Positions 28,896 to 37,793 of a stretch of DNA of 64,000 nt are shown one piece after another. The translations under genes and the position numbers were made by a program. The first letter of the stretch is position 1. The number at the start of each line of letters is the position of its first letter. The notes beneath the pieces are model-generated. The model did no database searches. It was not told the origin of the DNA and saw only the letters and a program-made list of their open reading frames with translations. The stretch comes from an uncultured Verrucomicrobiota bacterium (GTDB taxonomy: Bacteria; Verrucomicrobiota; Kiritimatiellia; CAIQIC01; Lenti-01): the NCBI GenBank assembly GCA_937860055.1, contig CALMBO010000029.1, forward strand, positions 62,001 to 126,000, read 5' to 3'.

Positions 28896-30185
28896 ATGTG
28901 TAGAATATTGTTTCGCAGTCTAGCGTTTTGCCTGCTGGTCGCCTTGTGCGCCGGGGCTTATGTCGGGTGGAGGGCTTTCGGGGTCTTCCAGGCGGCTCAT
29001 GGCGGCTTCCAGCATCTTCGCTATCTCCTGGAATCCGGCGAAACCATCGAAGGCCAGCCCGCCGATGATGTCCTCTCCGACAGTTACCTCCTTTCCCTGT
29101 TTGGCGACAATCCCGAACTCGTCGAGCGCCTCAAGACCGTCGTCGACCTCGGCATGGCCACCGATGCCAACCTCAAGCTCGGCAATGTTTCGGCCATGAT
29201 CGTCACCTATCGGAAAAATGCCGCCGGCGAGATCTTCGACGCGGCCATCTATGCAGTCGGCGGCTTCCCCGACCCCAAGAGCAAGCGCCTGGGATTCCAT
29301 TCCACCGGCTATTTCCGCGAAGAACTCGATTCCGACCTCTGGCTCTCCGGAAACGCCATGATGAACCTCCTCGGCCGGGATATCATCGTTTTCTGCGAAC
29401 AGGACAAGGCCGAGGCCCACATGGCCCTCCTCTTCGGCCTGCTCAACGGAGGCATCCTGCCGCTGGCCCAGCGCATCGTGGAGTCCCCCCTCTACTATGC
29501 CGTCGTCTTCCCCGATCCCAAGGAACTCGCCCCCCCCAATCTCCGCCACAAGCTGCAAACGGTCATCATCAAGGGCGAAATGACCGGCGACACCGGCAAG
29601 ACCGAGATGATGTTCATCAGCCCCACCATGCGCACTGCCGCGCAGGTCCACACCATCATGAAGGACATGGCCGCCCTCGCACGCATCACCTTCCATGACA
29701 AGTTCGGCGGCTACATCAAGCAAATGCCGTGGGGACCGATGAACGACACCTGGTGGTCCGTCGAATACGTCAGCCTCATCGACTCCCTCCAGCTCATCCA
29801 GGACCAGGTCCTCGTCACCGCCCGCGTCGAATACGACCGGATCAAGAACAACGCCATTCTCAAGACCATCGAGCGGGCCGGACGCGACCTGGCCATGCAA
29901 AAGTCCTTCGCGCTCGCCGGCGACCTCCCCTGGGAATTCACCTTCCGCGAAAAAGACAACCCTTCCGGCGGCTATTGGAGCACACCTCACCGGTGGGGCC
30001 CCGAATGGCCGCTGGGCGAAGAAGGGGTCAACACCCCCGGTTCCCTCGCCGCCGCCGCCGAACGGGAACGGATCCGGGCCGAAAAAGAAGCCGCCGCCCA
30101 GATGAACAAGGAGAAGTCTCCCTCTGGAAGCGGACAGTCGCCCGATACCACTCCCTCTTCCCCCACCTCTTCGTCAAGCACCTGA
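28896..30185 (+). CDS. Membrane-anchored protein of unknown function
   Basis: A 429-residue protein with a single N-terminal hydrophobic segment (MCRILFRSLAFCLLVALCAGAYVGW) and a large exported region; no recognised family. The middle contains well-formed alpha/beta stretches (SAMIVTYRKNAAGEIFDAAIY, RDIIVFCEQDKAEAHMALLF, LQTVIIKGEMTGDTGKTEMMFISPT) suggesting a compact fold. The C-terminal 50 residues are low-complexity Ala/Glu then Ser/Thr/Pro, looking like a disordered tail. The start at 28896 is favoured by an AAGGA site and the immediate anchor sequence. The next gene starts five bases after its stop, so they form a two-gene unit. Confidence 0.7.
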   Translation: MCRILFRSLAFCLLVALCAGAYVGWRAFGVFQAAHGGFQHLRYLLESGETIEGQPADDVLSDSYLLSLFGDNPELVERLKTVVDLGMATDANLKLGNVSAMIVTYRKNAAGEIFDAAIYAVGGFPDPKSKRLGFHSTGYFREELDSDLWLSGNAMMNLLGRDIIVFCEQDKAEAHMALLFGLLNGGILPLAQRIVESPLYYAVVFPDPKELAPPNLRHKLQTVIIKGEMTGDTGKTEMMFISPTMRTAAQVHTIMKDMAALARITFHDKFGGYIKQMPWGPMNDTWWSVEYVSLIDSLQLIQDQVLVTARVEYDRIKNNAILKTIERAGRDLAMQKSFALAGDLPWEFTFREKDNPSGGYWSTPHRWGPEWPLGEEGVNTPGSLAAAAERERIRAEKEAAAQMNKEKSPSGSGQSPDTTPSSPTSSSST

Positions 30186-30190
30186 TCTCC

Positions 30191-31615
30191 ATGATGTCCA
30201 ACCGCCCGTTTCCCTCCTGCCGCCAGACAGCCGTTGCGCTTGCCTGGCTGTGGCTATGCGTCGGAACCGCCGCCGCGCGCGAATTCTCCATCCAGACCCT
30301 TTCCGAGCCCCAAGGCAATTCACGCCTCCCCTCCATCGGCGATACCGGCCTCGTGGCTTGGCAGGGCTATTCCATCCAGGCGGGCGACACCCCCCTCTCC
30401 ACGCGTCCGGATGTCCTGGCGGCCCCCACCAATGCCAGACGCTCCGACATCTTCATCTGGCGCGACGGACAAATCCAGAACATCACGTCCAAGGACACCC
30501 GTATTGGAGGCCGCAGCGAACACCCCGTCGTCTCCGGCGACTCCGTGGTCTTCATGGCCTGGTTCAAGACCGATGCGCAAGGCGGCTACCCCTTCGAACT
30601 GAGCATACCGCCCAAAAACGAAGAGATGTCCAAGATGGAGTCGGAATATCCCACCCTCTTCGACCCCCCCCTTCCCGAACCCACATCCGCCTTGGAAGCC
30701 GAAGCCGGAACCGGCGGCACCAACGCCTTGACTGGCGATGTCCCGCAATCCGAAACCAATGTTCCGGATAGCGAAGGCCAGCGCCAGGTATGGCGCGGCT
30801 CCGGCAAGGGTTCCGATATCGCCGTCTACCGCCCCGACGGCCAGATCGAGCGCATTTCCCCCGGCACCCGGCACTTCAGCTTCCCCGTCATGTCCGACGC
30901 CGGCATCGCCTTCCAATGCGCCCGCGGCTGGCCCTATGGCTATGAAATCATGGCATGGAAACCCGGCGACGCGGCCCTCTCCCAGCTGACCACCAACTAT
31001 TTCTACGTCCTCAACCCCGACATCCATGGCAACGAGCTCGTCTTCCAGGCCTGGGACGGCGACGATTATGAAATCTTCCTCTTCCGCTTTGATACCGGCC
31101 AGATGGAACAGATCACCAACAACCAGTTCGACGATATCTCTCCCGTTGTCTGGAACGGCCAGATCGCCTGGATCTCCCACCCCACGGTCACCGCCGAGAT
31201 CTTCTTCTGGAGCAACGGGCTCATCCGCAAGATCAGCGAAGGCACGGAAGACAACAGCGCCCCGTCGATCTGGGAAGACAAGGTCGTTTGGCAAGGCTAT
31301 GACGACACCGACCTCGAAATCTATTATTTCAACGGCCGGCGCACCATCAAGCTCACCAGCAATACCTGGGACGACATGGCCCCCAAGCTTCGCGACGGCC
31401 TTATCGTCTGGATGAGCTATGTCGACAACTGGGATTCCGAGATCATGGCCCTCGACCTCGGCGACAACACCGCCATGCAACTCACCAACGACGAGTTCGA
31501 GGATTCCTACCCGCAGACCGCGGGCGAAAAGGTCGTTTGGCAGACCATCAACGATGCCGGTTCGATCGTCCAGATGGCCATCCCCAAGGCCCCTCGCACC
31601 GGCCCCCTCAACTAG
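30191..31615 (+). CDS. Exported TolB-like beta-propeller protein
   Basis: A 474-residue exported protein with a signal peptide at ~1-30 (TAVALAWLWLCVGTAAA). It then has repeated blades of the TolB/PD40 type: NEVLVFQAWDGDDYEIFLF-like units recur as GNELVFQAWDGDDYEIFLFR, WNGQIAWISHPTVTAEIFFW, WEDKVVWQGYDDTDLEIYYF, RDGLIVWMSYVDNWDSEIMA and AGEKVVWQTINDAGSIVQMA, about 45 residues apart. A linker rich in Pro/Glu/Thr (residues ~150-190) interrupts the propeller. No catalytic residues are evident; probably a binding or scaffold protein at the cell surface or periplasm. Start: either of two adjacent ATGs (30191, 30194). It follows the anchored unknown protein by five bases. Confidence 0.8.
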   Translation: MMSNRPFPSCRQTAVALAWLWLCVGTAAAREFSIQTLSEPQGNSRLPSIGDTGLVAWQGYSIQAGDTPLSTRPDVLAAPTNARRSDIFIWRDGQIQNITSKDTRIGGRSEHPVVSGDSVVFMAWFKTDAQGGYPFELSIPPKNEEMSKMESEYPTLFDPPLPEPTSALEAEAGTGGTNALTGDVPQSETNVPDSEGQRQVWRGSGKGSDIAVYRPDGQIERISPGTRHFSFPVMSDAGIAFQCARGWPYGYEIMAWKPGDAALSQLTTNYFYVLNPDIHGNELVFQAWDGDDYEIFLFRFDTGQMEQITNNQFDDISPVVWNGQIAWISHPTVTAEIFFWSNGLIRKISEGTEDNSAPSIWEDKVVWQGYDDTDLEIYYFNGRRTIKLTSNTWDDMAPKLRDGLIVWMSYVDNWDSEIMALDLGDNTAMQLTNDEFEDSYPQTAGEKVVWQTINDAGSIVQMAIPKAPRTGPLN

Positions 31616-31630
31616 CCGCCTGCCGGCCGG

Positions 31631-31659
31631 TTGACAAATCCACAAGCTTCCCGTATTGT
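31631..31659 (+). promoter_or_regulatory. Near-consensus sigma70 promoter of the tRNA gene
   Basis: TTGACA (31631-31636), exactly 17 bases, then TATTGT (31654-31659), 18 bases before the mature tRNA 5' end. The best promoter match in the window, useful as a reference for the others. Confidence 0.8.
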
Positions 31660-31677
31660 CCCTCCCCGTTGGTTCCC

Positions 31678-31753
31678 GGCGGGATAGCTCAGTTGGCAGA
31701 GCGGAGGACTCATAAGCCTTAGGTCACCGGTTCGACCCCGGTTCCCGCCACCA
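31678..31753 (+). tRNA. tRNA with anticodon CAU (elongator Met, or Ile2)
   Basis: A 76-base cloverleaf. Acceptor GGCGGGA pairs with TCCCGCC, discriminator A, and CCA is encoded (31751-31753). D-arm GCTC...GAGC; anticodon loop CTCATAA; T-arm ACCGG-TTCGACC-CCGGT. The anticodon stem GAGGA/GCCTT has an A-G mismatch next to the loop and a closing G-T pair. The 1-72 pair is intact (G-C), so it is not the initiator. CAU may read AUG (Met), or AUA if lysidine-modified; sequence alone does not settle this. Confidence 0.93.
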
Positions 31754-31830
31754 CCTTCTCCCCAATCGATTCGCAGACCGGCAGAGTCTCTTGCGTTGAT
31801 TTCCCCCTCTTTTTCCGCCATTCTTTTTCC

Positions 31831-34548
31831 GTGGCCATCACCCGGCATTTCCATGGATGGAATCTCCCTGCGCTACCCGCCGCAGTGGAAATCCTGTCCC
31901 GCAAGTGGGCGCTTTCCGGCCACCAAGGCCCTCTCGACCTGCGCGATTGCCTGATCGTCGTTCCCACGCGCCACGCCGGCCGCCGCCTGCGCGCCGAACT
32001 CGCCCGCGTCGCGGCGGACAAGGGATCCGCCGTCTTGTCCGGCGCCATCGCCACCCCCGCGCATCTCCTCCCGCTCCCCGGAAAGGCGGCGCCGGATTCG
32101 CTGGTCCTGGCTTTGCTGGCCAAACATCTGCAGGCCCGCCATGGAGACCTTCCCTCCCTCCTCCCGGTTTCGGGCGCCGAATGGACGTTCTCCTTTGCCC
32201 TGGGCATCGCCGAACAAATCCAGGAGGTGCGCCGCCAGCTCGCCGAAGCGGACAAATCCGCCGCCGACCTGCTGCCCCTGGTCTCCGACAATGAACGAGC
32301 CCGCTGGGAGGATATGGTCCGGCTGGAGAAAAATCTTCTGCAGGATCTCCGGAGGCAGGGGTGGAAGGATCCCCTCCAGGCCATGCGCGAGGCCGCGGGC
32401 CAATCCCCTGTTTCGACGCCTTATTCCCGCGTGGTTTCCCTGTTTGTCCCGGATTTCTCCGCACTGGCGGCTCGCATGCTGCAATCGCTGGCCGCGACCT
32501 GCGAAGTCCAGCTCCATGTCCTCGCCCCCGAATCCGAGGCGGATCGCTTCGATGCGTGGGGACGCCCCCTCCCCGACCGCTGGGAGGGCGAGCCGTTGCC
32601 CATTGCGGAAAGCCAGATCCATGTGTTCGAACAGACTCCCGACGAAACCAATGCATTGGCCTCCCTGTTGCTTGAAGCAGACCGGCGGAATCGGTCTCTC
32701 TCCATTTGCATGCCCGATCCGGCCAATGCCCAAGCCCTTGCCTGCCGCCTGCAGATCGAAAACCATCCGCTCTATCTCCCCAACGGCGTGCCCCTCGGCG
32801 CCACCGCCCCCGGCCGACTGCTCGCCGCATGGCTCGCCCTGCTCCGCCAACCCACCTATGCCGCCGCCGCCGCCTTTCTCCGCCATCCCGATGCGCAGGA
32901 TTGGCTCGTCCTGAAGCTGGGCCTCGAGGACGCGGGCCCCTTGCTCTCCGAGCTTGACCGTTGCCAGGCCGAGCACCTGCCCGCCACTTTCGATGATCTC
33001 CTGCACTTCGCCCGGCAAGGCTCGCGCACCCCTGTCCTCGCCCGCTCGCTCGAAGAGCTCAAGGCCCATTTCGACGATCCCCTTCCGGCCTTCCTTGCCG
33101 ATCTCTACGATTGCCGCGCGCCCGCGCCCGCCGCCCCGCCCGACCCGCTATTCGCCGATGCCGCCCAAAGCCTGTCTGAACTCATCCGATCCACCGCCGA
33201 ATCCGCCCACGGCCTCAAGCTCGCACCCGGCGACGCCCTCGATCTGCTTTTGGCCGTGCTTGCCCGCGAACAGGTTTTCCCCAAGCCCGATCCCTCCGCC
33301 CTGCGAGAAACGCTCGGCTGGCTCGAAGTCCAATGGGATACCGCGCCCGCCCTCCTGCTGGCCGACCTGCGCGAAGGCGTCGTTCCCGAAACGCGCATCG
33401 GCGACGCCTTCCTCCCCGACTCCCTCCGCTCCCGCGCCGGACTCGCCGGCAATCGCGAATCCTTTTCCCGCGATCTCTTCCTGGCCCGCGCCCTGCTGGC
33501 CTCGCGGCCGCCCGGCGGCGTCCGTTTCCTCTATAGCCGCCGCGCCGCCAGCCAGGACCCTCAACTCCCCTCGCGCCTCCTGCTGGCCTGCCCCGACACC
33601 GGACTTCCCGCGCGCGTCGCGCTTCTCTTCGACGCCCCCGCCCTCCGCGCCGCGCGCCCCGACGCGCCCGACCGCCCCCTTCTCCGCCTCGCGCCGCCGG
33701 CCTGCGACCCGGCACAGATTCCCACCTCCCTGTCCGTCACCGCCTTCCGCGCCTATCTCGCCTGCCCCTTCCGCTTCTATCTCGCCCACATCCTCCGCAT
33801 GCGGCCCGAAGACGACGGCGCGCACGAACTCGACCCCCTGGGATTCGGCAATCTCGCCCACGAAGCCCTCCGCATTCTCGCCAGGCACTCGGCCCTCGCC
33901 GACGAAGAGCCGCTCCAGGCCCTGCTCCTCGCCGAGCTCGACCGCCTCGCCAAAATCCAGTTCGGCGCGCGTCCGCCGCTGGCCATCCTTGTGCAGATCG
34001 ACTCCCTGCGCCAACGCCTCCGCGCCGCCGCGCAAGTCCACGCCGCTTCCGTCCGCGACGGCTGGCGCATCGTCGCCGCCGAGGAAAAATTCGAGGCCGG
34101 GCTGGCTGGCATGCTCCTGCGCGCCCGCCTCGACCGCGTCGACCGGCACGAGGACGGCCGCATCCGCATCCTCGACTACAAAACCACCGATTCCGGCAAA
34201 TCCCCCAACGAAACCCACTACCGCTCGAAGCTGCAGAAGTGGGATGACCTCCAGCTCCCGCTCTACCGCTTCGTGTATTCCCAGCTCCATCCCAAGGCTC
34301 CATCCATCGCCGTCGGCTATTTCAACCTTCCCAAGGCCGCCGCCGACACCCGGATCGACGAACTCGATTTCGCCGCCAAGGACGGCAGCGACCTCTATCC
34401 CTCCGCCATCGAGTCGGCCCGCTCCGTCATCGCCGCCATCCAGGCCGGCACTTTCTGGCCGCCCGCCGAGCTGCGCGCCGACCAGGACGACTTCGCCTTC
34501 CTCTTCGCCGGCGATCCCCCGCTCATCGAGGAGCCGCGCGCCCCATGA
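31831..34548 (+). CDS. addB: AddB-like PD-(D/E)XK nuclease of the double-strand-break repair complex
   Basis: A 905-residue partner of the AddA-like protein, expected in end-resection of DNA breaks. The N-terminal helicase-like region (LIVVPTRHAGRRLRAELARV) lacks a Walker A, as in other inactive AddB subunits. The C-terminal nuclease domain (~630-880) has SVTAFRAYLACPFRFYLAHI, GNLAHEALRIL, ARLDRVDRHEDGRIRILDYK (catalytic Asp and DYK) and QLPLYRFVY. The iron-sulfur cysteines of classical AddB are mostly missing: only one (YLACPF) remains and the last ~120 residues have none. The start is GTG at 31831; nearby ATGs are out of frame. The stop overlaps addA by four bases (ATGA). Confidence 0.87.
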   Translation: MAITRHFHGWNLPALPAAVEILSRKWALSGHQGPLDLRDCLIVVPTRHAGRRLRAELARVAADKGSAVLSGAIATPAHLLPLPGKAAPDSLVLALLAKHLQARHGDLPSLLPVSGAEWTFSFALGIAEQIQEVRRQLAEADKSAADLLPLVSDNERARWEDMVRLEKNLLQDLRRQGWKDPLQAMREAAGQSPVSTPYSRVVSLFVPDFSALAARMLQSLAATCEVQLHVLAPESEADRFDAWGRPLPDRWEGEPLPIAESQIHVFEQTPDETNALASLLLEADRRNRSLSICMPDPANAQALACRLQIENHPLYLPNGVPLGATAPGRLLAAWLALLRQPTYAAAAAFLRHPDAQDWLVLKLGLEDAGPLLSELDRCQAEHLPATFDDLLHFARQGSRTPVLARSLEELKAHFDDPLPAFLADLYDCRAPAPAAPPDPLFADAAQSLSELIRSTAESAHGLKLAPGDALDLLLAVLAREQVFPKPDPSALRETLGWLEVQWDTAPALLLADLREGVVPETRIGDAFLPDSLRSRAGLAGNRESFSRDLFLARALLASRPPGGVRFLYSRRAASQDPQLPSRLLLACPDTGLPARVALLFDAPALRAARPDAPDRPLLRLAPPACDPAQIPTSLSVTAFRAYLACPFRFYLAHILRMRPEDDGAHELDPLGFGNLAHEALRILARHSALADEEPLQALLLAELDRLAKIQFGARPPLAILVQIDSLRQRLRAAAQVHAASVRDGWRIVAAEEKFEAGLAGMLLRARLDRVDRHEDGRIRILDYKTTDSGKSPNETHYRSKLQKWDDLQLPLYRFVYSQLHPKAPSIAVGYFNLPKAAADTRIDELDFAAKDGSDLYPSAIESARSVIAAIQAGTFWPPAELRADQDDFAFLFAGDPPLIEEPRAP

Positions 34549-37500
34549 GTACGCCCGCCCCCATCCGCAGCGCCGCTCTCGCCGCCTCCGCCGGCACTGG
34601 CAAGACCTTCGCCCTCAGCAACCGCTATCTCGCCCTGCTTGCCACCGGCGCCGACCCCGACTCCATCGTCGCCCTCACCTTCACCCGCAAGGCCGCCGGC
34701 GAAATCCTCTCGCGCATCCTTTCCCGGCTCGCCAAGGCCGCCGGATCCGAAAAGCACTTCCTTGAATTGAACCGGCAGCTCGCCGGCGGAAAACTGCCGG
34801 GCTTCTCCGGGCGCGATGCGGCGCAGGCCGCGCTCCGCCGCCTTGTCCATGCCCTGCCGCTCCTCCGCATCGGCACGCTCGACTCCTTCTTCCTGCAGGT
34901 CCTCCGCCCCTTCCGCCTCGAATGCGGAATCGGCGCCGAACTCTCCATCGCCCAGGAATTCGAAAACCCCGAGGACAACCTCATCCTCCAGAATCTCCTC
35001 GAACGCGCCTCCCTCTCCGCCGACGAACAGCGCGAACTCATGGAGACCTTCAAGCTCGCCACCTTCGGCGAGGAACGCAAAAGCATCTACGGGTCCATCG
35101 CGCGCCTCATCCACAACCAATACGAGCTCTTCCAGCGCGCCCCCGAAGCTTCCATCTGGGGCAATCCCGCCCGCATCTGGAACGGCGGCACCGACGGACT
35201 CGCCCCCCCCGTCGCCCCCGACTGGCCCGCGGTCTTCGAGGCCCTCGACGCGCAGACCGAATCCCTCCGCACCGCTTCCGACCGCAAGGCGTGGGACAAG
35301 TTCATCGCCAACCTCCAGACAGTTCAGAGCGAGGGAATCTACGCCTTTGGTTCCACGCTCGACGACCGCCTCTATGCCGCCTTCGTTTCGCACGGTGGCG
35401 ATCGTGCATCGATACCGTTCGGACGCGGCGCCATCGCCCTCCTCCCCGAAACGCAGACTGCGCTTTCATCCGTCTTCGCCTATATCCGGCATACCGCCCT
35501 CGCCCGCCAGATCGTCCGCACCCAGGGGCTCTATCGCCTCCTTGCCGCCTATGGCCGCGAACACCGTGGCCACATCGTCCGCACCGGCCAGCTCTCCTTC
35601 GGCGACATCGCCCAGCTCCTCGCCCCCGCCTCCGGCCTGGCCCCCGCCCACCTCCGCGCCCAGCTCGATGGACGCCTCGACGCCCGCTTCCTCCATTGGC
35701 TCCTCGACGAATTCCAGGACACTTCCCTCGTCCAGTGGTCCGTCATCGAGAACCTCGTCGACGAGGTCATCCAGAACCCCGACGGCGACCGCACCCTGTT
35801 CTATGTCGGCGACACCAAACAGGCCATCTACGAGTGGCGCGGCGGCGACCCGCGCATCTTCCGCCGCATCCTCGGCAAGTACAACCGCCCCGGCCACACC
35901 GCCATCGAGGTGATCCCACCGCTGGTCCAATCCTGGCGCTCCAGTCCCGTTGTCCTCGAGGCCGTCAACCGCGTCTTCGGCTCTTTGTCCGCCATTCCCC
36001 TCCCCGGCTCCGGGAAACTTGAAACCGACTGGCCCGAAATCGCCGCGCAATGGGCCGCCGAATGGGAAGCGCATGAACCCGCCGAAAAGAACAAATCCCT
36101 TTCCGGCCATGTCGCCCTCCACGTCCTGCCGCGCCTCAAGAAGGACGAAGACGGCCCCACGCCCGTCTCCCGCGCGGCCGACCTCGTCGAGGAACTCCAA
36201 AAGACCATTCCCGGTTTCGATCGCCTTTCCGTCGCCCTCCTCGCGCGCGGCAACGACCAGGGCCTCGCCCTGGTCGACGCCCTGGCGGACAAGGGAATCC
36301 GCGCGGTCTGGACCGGCGATTCCCTCCTGCTCGACAACGCCCTGATCCCCGCCGTCCTCTCCCTCTCCAAGCTCATCGAGCATCCCGGCGATGAATTCGC
36401 CCGCCGTCATCTCGCGATGTCGCCGCTCGCGGAAAAAATCCCGCTCGCGCCCGCCGATCTCGCCGGCTGGGGCCGCCTTATCCGCGAGCAGGGCTATGCC
36501 GGCTTCGCCGCCCGCCTCGCCGCCGAACTCGATCTCGCCGCCGCGCCCCTCGAACAAAGCCGCCTGCGCACGCTCGCGGCCATCGCCGCCGATTTCGACC
36601 GCCAGCCGGACGGCACCGCCCTGCGGTTCTCCGCCTTCGTCCAGTCCCAGAAGATCTCGGCGGAGCAAAGCGGCTCCAACATCCAGATCCTCACCATGCA
36701 CAAGGCCAAGGGCCTCGAATACGACGTGATCATCCTTCCCGCCCTGGGCAGGGATGGCATCACCGCCAGAAGCAAGGGCCCGCTGCTGGTCCACGAGCAG
36801 GATGTCCCCGATCCCCATCCGCCCGTCGACTGGATCCTGTCCGCCCCCGAGACGGAAATCATCGAAGCCGATCCCGTCCTCGCCGCGCAGCTCGCCGAAG
36901 ACCGCCAAGGCAAGGCCCTCGAAGAACTCCGCCTCCTCTACGTCGCCATGACCCGCGCCAAGCGCGCCCTCTATCTCGTCACCGCCGAACCCGGAACAAG
37001 TTCCTCCACCCTCCGCCTCGATACCGTTCTCCAGAACACCCTCGCTCCCGGCGCGCCCCCCGATGTCACGGCCCCCGTCTGGGAAATCGGCGACCCCGAC
37101 TGGTGGAAGCAAAAACGGGGCGACGACACATCCGCGGGCGCGACCCCCGCGCCGATCTCCCTATCCGGCCTGCCCGAAGCCCCCGCCGGGCGCCCCATGG
37201 AATCGCATATCGCCTCGCAGGAACACGTCACGGGCCAGGGCAAGGCCGGATGGCTCTTCCGCTCCGAGGGGATCGAGGCCCGTGAACTCGGCACCCGTAT
37301 CCATGCCCTCTTTGAACAAATCGGCTGGCTCGCCCCCGGCGAAATCCCGGAATTCCCGGACGCCGACCCGCCGGATCGCCGCCTCGTCGCGGAATTCCTG
37401 GAGAACTCCGGGAACCACTCCTTCTTCGAACCGCCCGGCGGAACCGTCGAACTTCTGCGCGAACAGGCCTTCGAAGCCATCCTCGGCGGCAAATGGCTAT

Positions 37501-37721
37501 CCGGCAAGATCGACCGTCTCCACCTCGAGAGAGATGCTTCGGGCAAGCCCGTCCGCGCCCGCATCCTCGATTTCAAGACCGATCAGCTCCCCCTTCCGGA
37601 ACGGCACCGCCCCCAGATGGAGGACTACCGCCAAGCGGTCGCCAAGCTGTTCGCCCTCCCCGCCCGGGACATCGCCTGCACCCTTCTCTTCATCCGCGCC
37701 GGCCGGGCCATCTCCCTCTGA
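34545..37721 (+). CDS. addA: AddA-like UvrD-family helicase-nuclease
   Basis: A 1058-residue SF1 DNA helicase with a C-terminal nuclease, the motor of an AddAB/RecBCD-like complex. Helicase motifs in order: Walker A ASAGTGKT (14-21), Ia LTFTRKAAGEI (near 45), II LLDEFQDTS (near 385), III VGDTKQAIYEWRGGDPRIFR (near 420), V TMHKAKGLEYDVIILP (near 720) and VI LLYVAMTRAKRALYL (near 795). The nuclease at ~900-1050 has ELGTRIHALFE, GKIDRLHLE and RILDFKTDQLPL (catalytic D and DFK). Length is slightly below Bacillus AddA. Translation is coupled to the AddB-like gene through ATGA. All ATPase and nuclease residues look intact. Confidence 0.93.
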   Translation: MSTPAPIRSAALAASAGTGKTFALSNRYLALLATGADPDSIVALTFTRKAAGEILSRILSRLAKAAGSEKHFLELNRQLAGGKLPGFSGRDAAQAALRRLVHALPLLRIGTLDSFFLQVLRPFRLECGIGAELSIAQEFENPEDNLILQNLLERASLSADEQRELMETFKLATFGEERKSIYGSIARLIHNQYELFQRAPEASIWGNPARIWNGGTDGLAPPVAPDWPAVFEALDAQTESLRTASDRKAWDKFIANLQTVQSEGIYAFGSTLDDRLYAAFVSHGGDRASIPFGRGAIALLPETQTALSSVFAYIRHTALARQIVRTQGLYRLLAAYGREHRGHIVRTGQLSFGDIAQLLAPASGLAPAHLRAQLDGRLDARFLHWLLDEFQDTSLVQWSVIENLVDEVIQNPDGDRTLFYVGDTKQAIYEWRGGDPRIFRRILGKYNRPGHTAIEVIPPLVQSWRSSPVVLEAVNRVFGSLSAIPLPGSGKLETDWPEIAAQWAAEWEAHEPAEKNKSLSGHVALHVLPRLKKDEDGPTPVSRAADLVEELQKTIPGFDRLSVALLARGNDQGLALVDALADKGIRAVWTGDSLLLDNALIPAVLSLSKLIEHPGDEFARRHLAMSPLAEKIPLAPADLAGWGRLIREQGYAGFAARLAAELDLAAAPLEQSRLRTLAAIAADFDRQPDGTALRFSAFVQSQKISAEQSGSNIQILTMHKAKGLEYDVIILPALGRDGITARSKGPLLVHEQDVPDPHPPVDWILSAPETEIIEADPVLAAQLAEDRQGKALEELRLLYVAMTRAKRALYLVTAEPGTSSSTLRLDTVLQNTLAPGAPPDVTAPVWEIGDPDWWKQKRGDDTSAGATPAPISLSGLPEAPAGRPMESHIASQEHVTGQGKAGWLFRSEGIEARELGTRIHALFEQIGWLAPGEIPEFPDADPPDRRLVAEFLENSGNHSFFEPPGGTVELLREQAFEAILGGKWLSGKIDRLHLERDASGKPVRARILDFKTDQLPLPERHRPQMEDYRQAVAKLFALPARDIACTLLFIRAGRAISL

Positions 37722-37759
37722 ATCTCGGGCCTTTCCCCCGCTTGAAGCAGGTTTTCGGT

Positions 37760-37788
37760 TTGTGCCCGGCGGCCGGAAAGTGTAGATA
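37760..37788 (+). promoter_or_regulatory. Promoter for the photolyase gene
   Basis: TTGTGC (37760-37765), 17 bases, TAGATA (37783-37788). The -10 ends five bases before the ATG at 37794, so transcription would begin at the start codon, or the true start is the ATG at 37821. Confidence 0.4.
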
Positions 37789-37793
37789 GAGGC

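Noticed and set aside
31678-31753. Initiator tRNA-fMet
   Set aside because: The first acceptor pair is G-C, whereas initiators have a mismatch; elongator Met or Ile2 fits.
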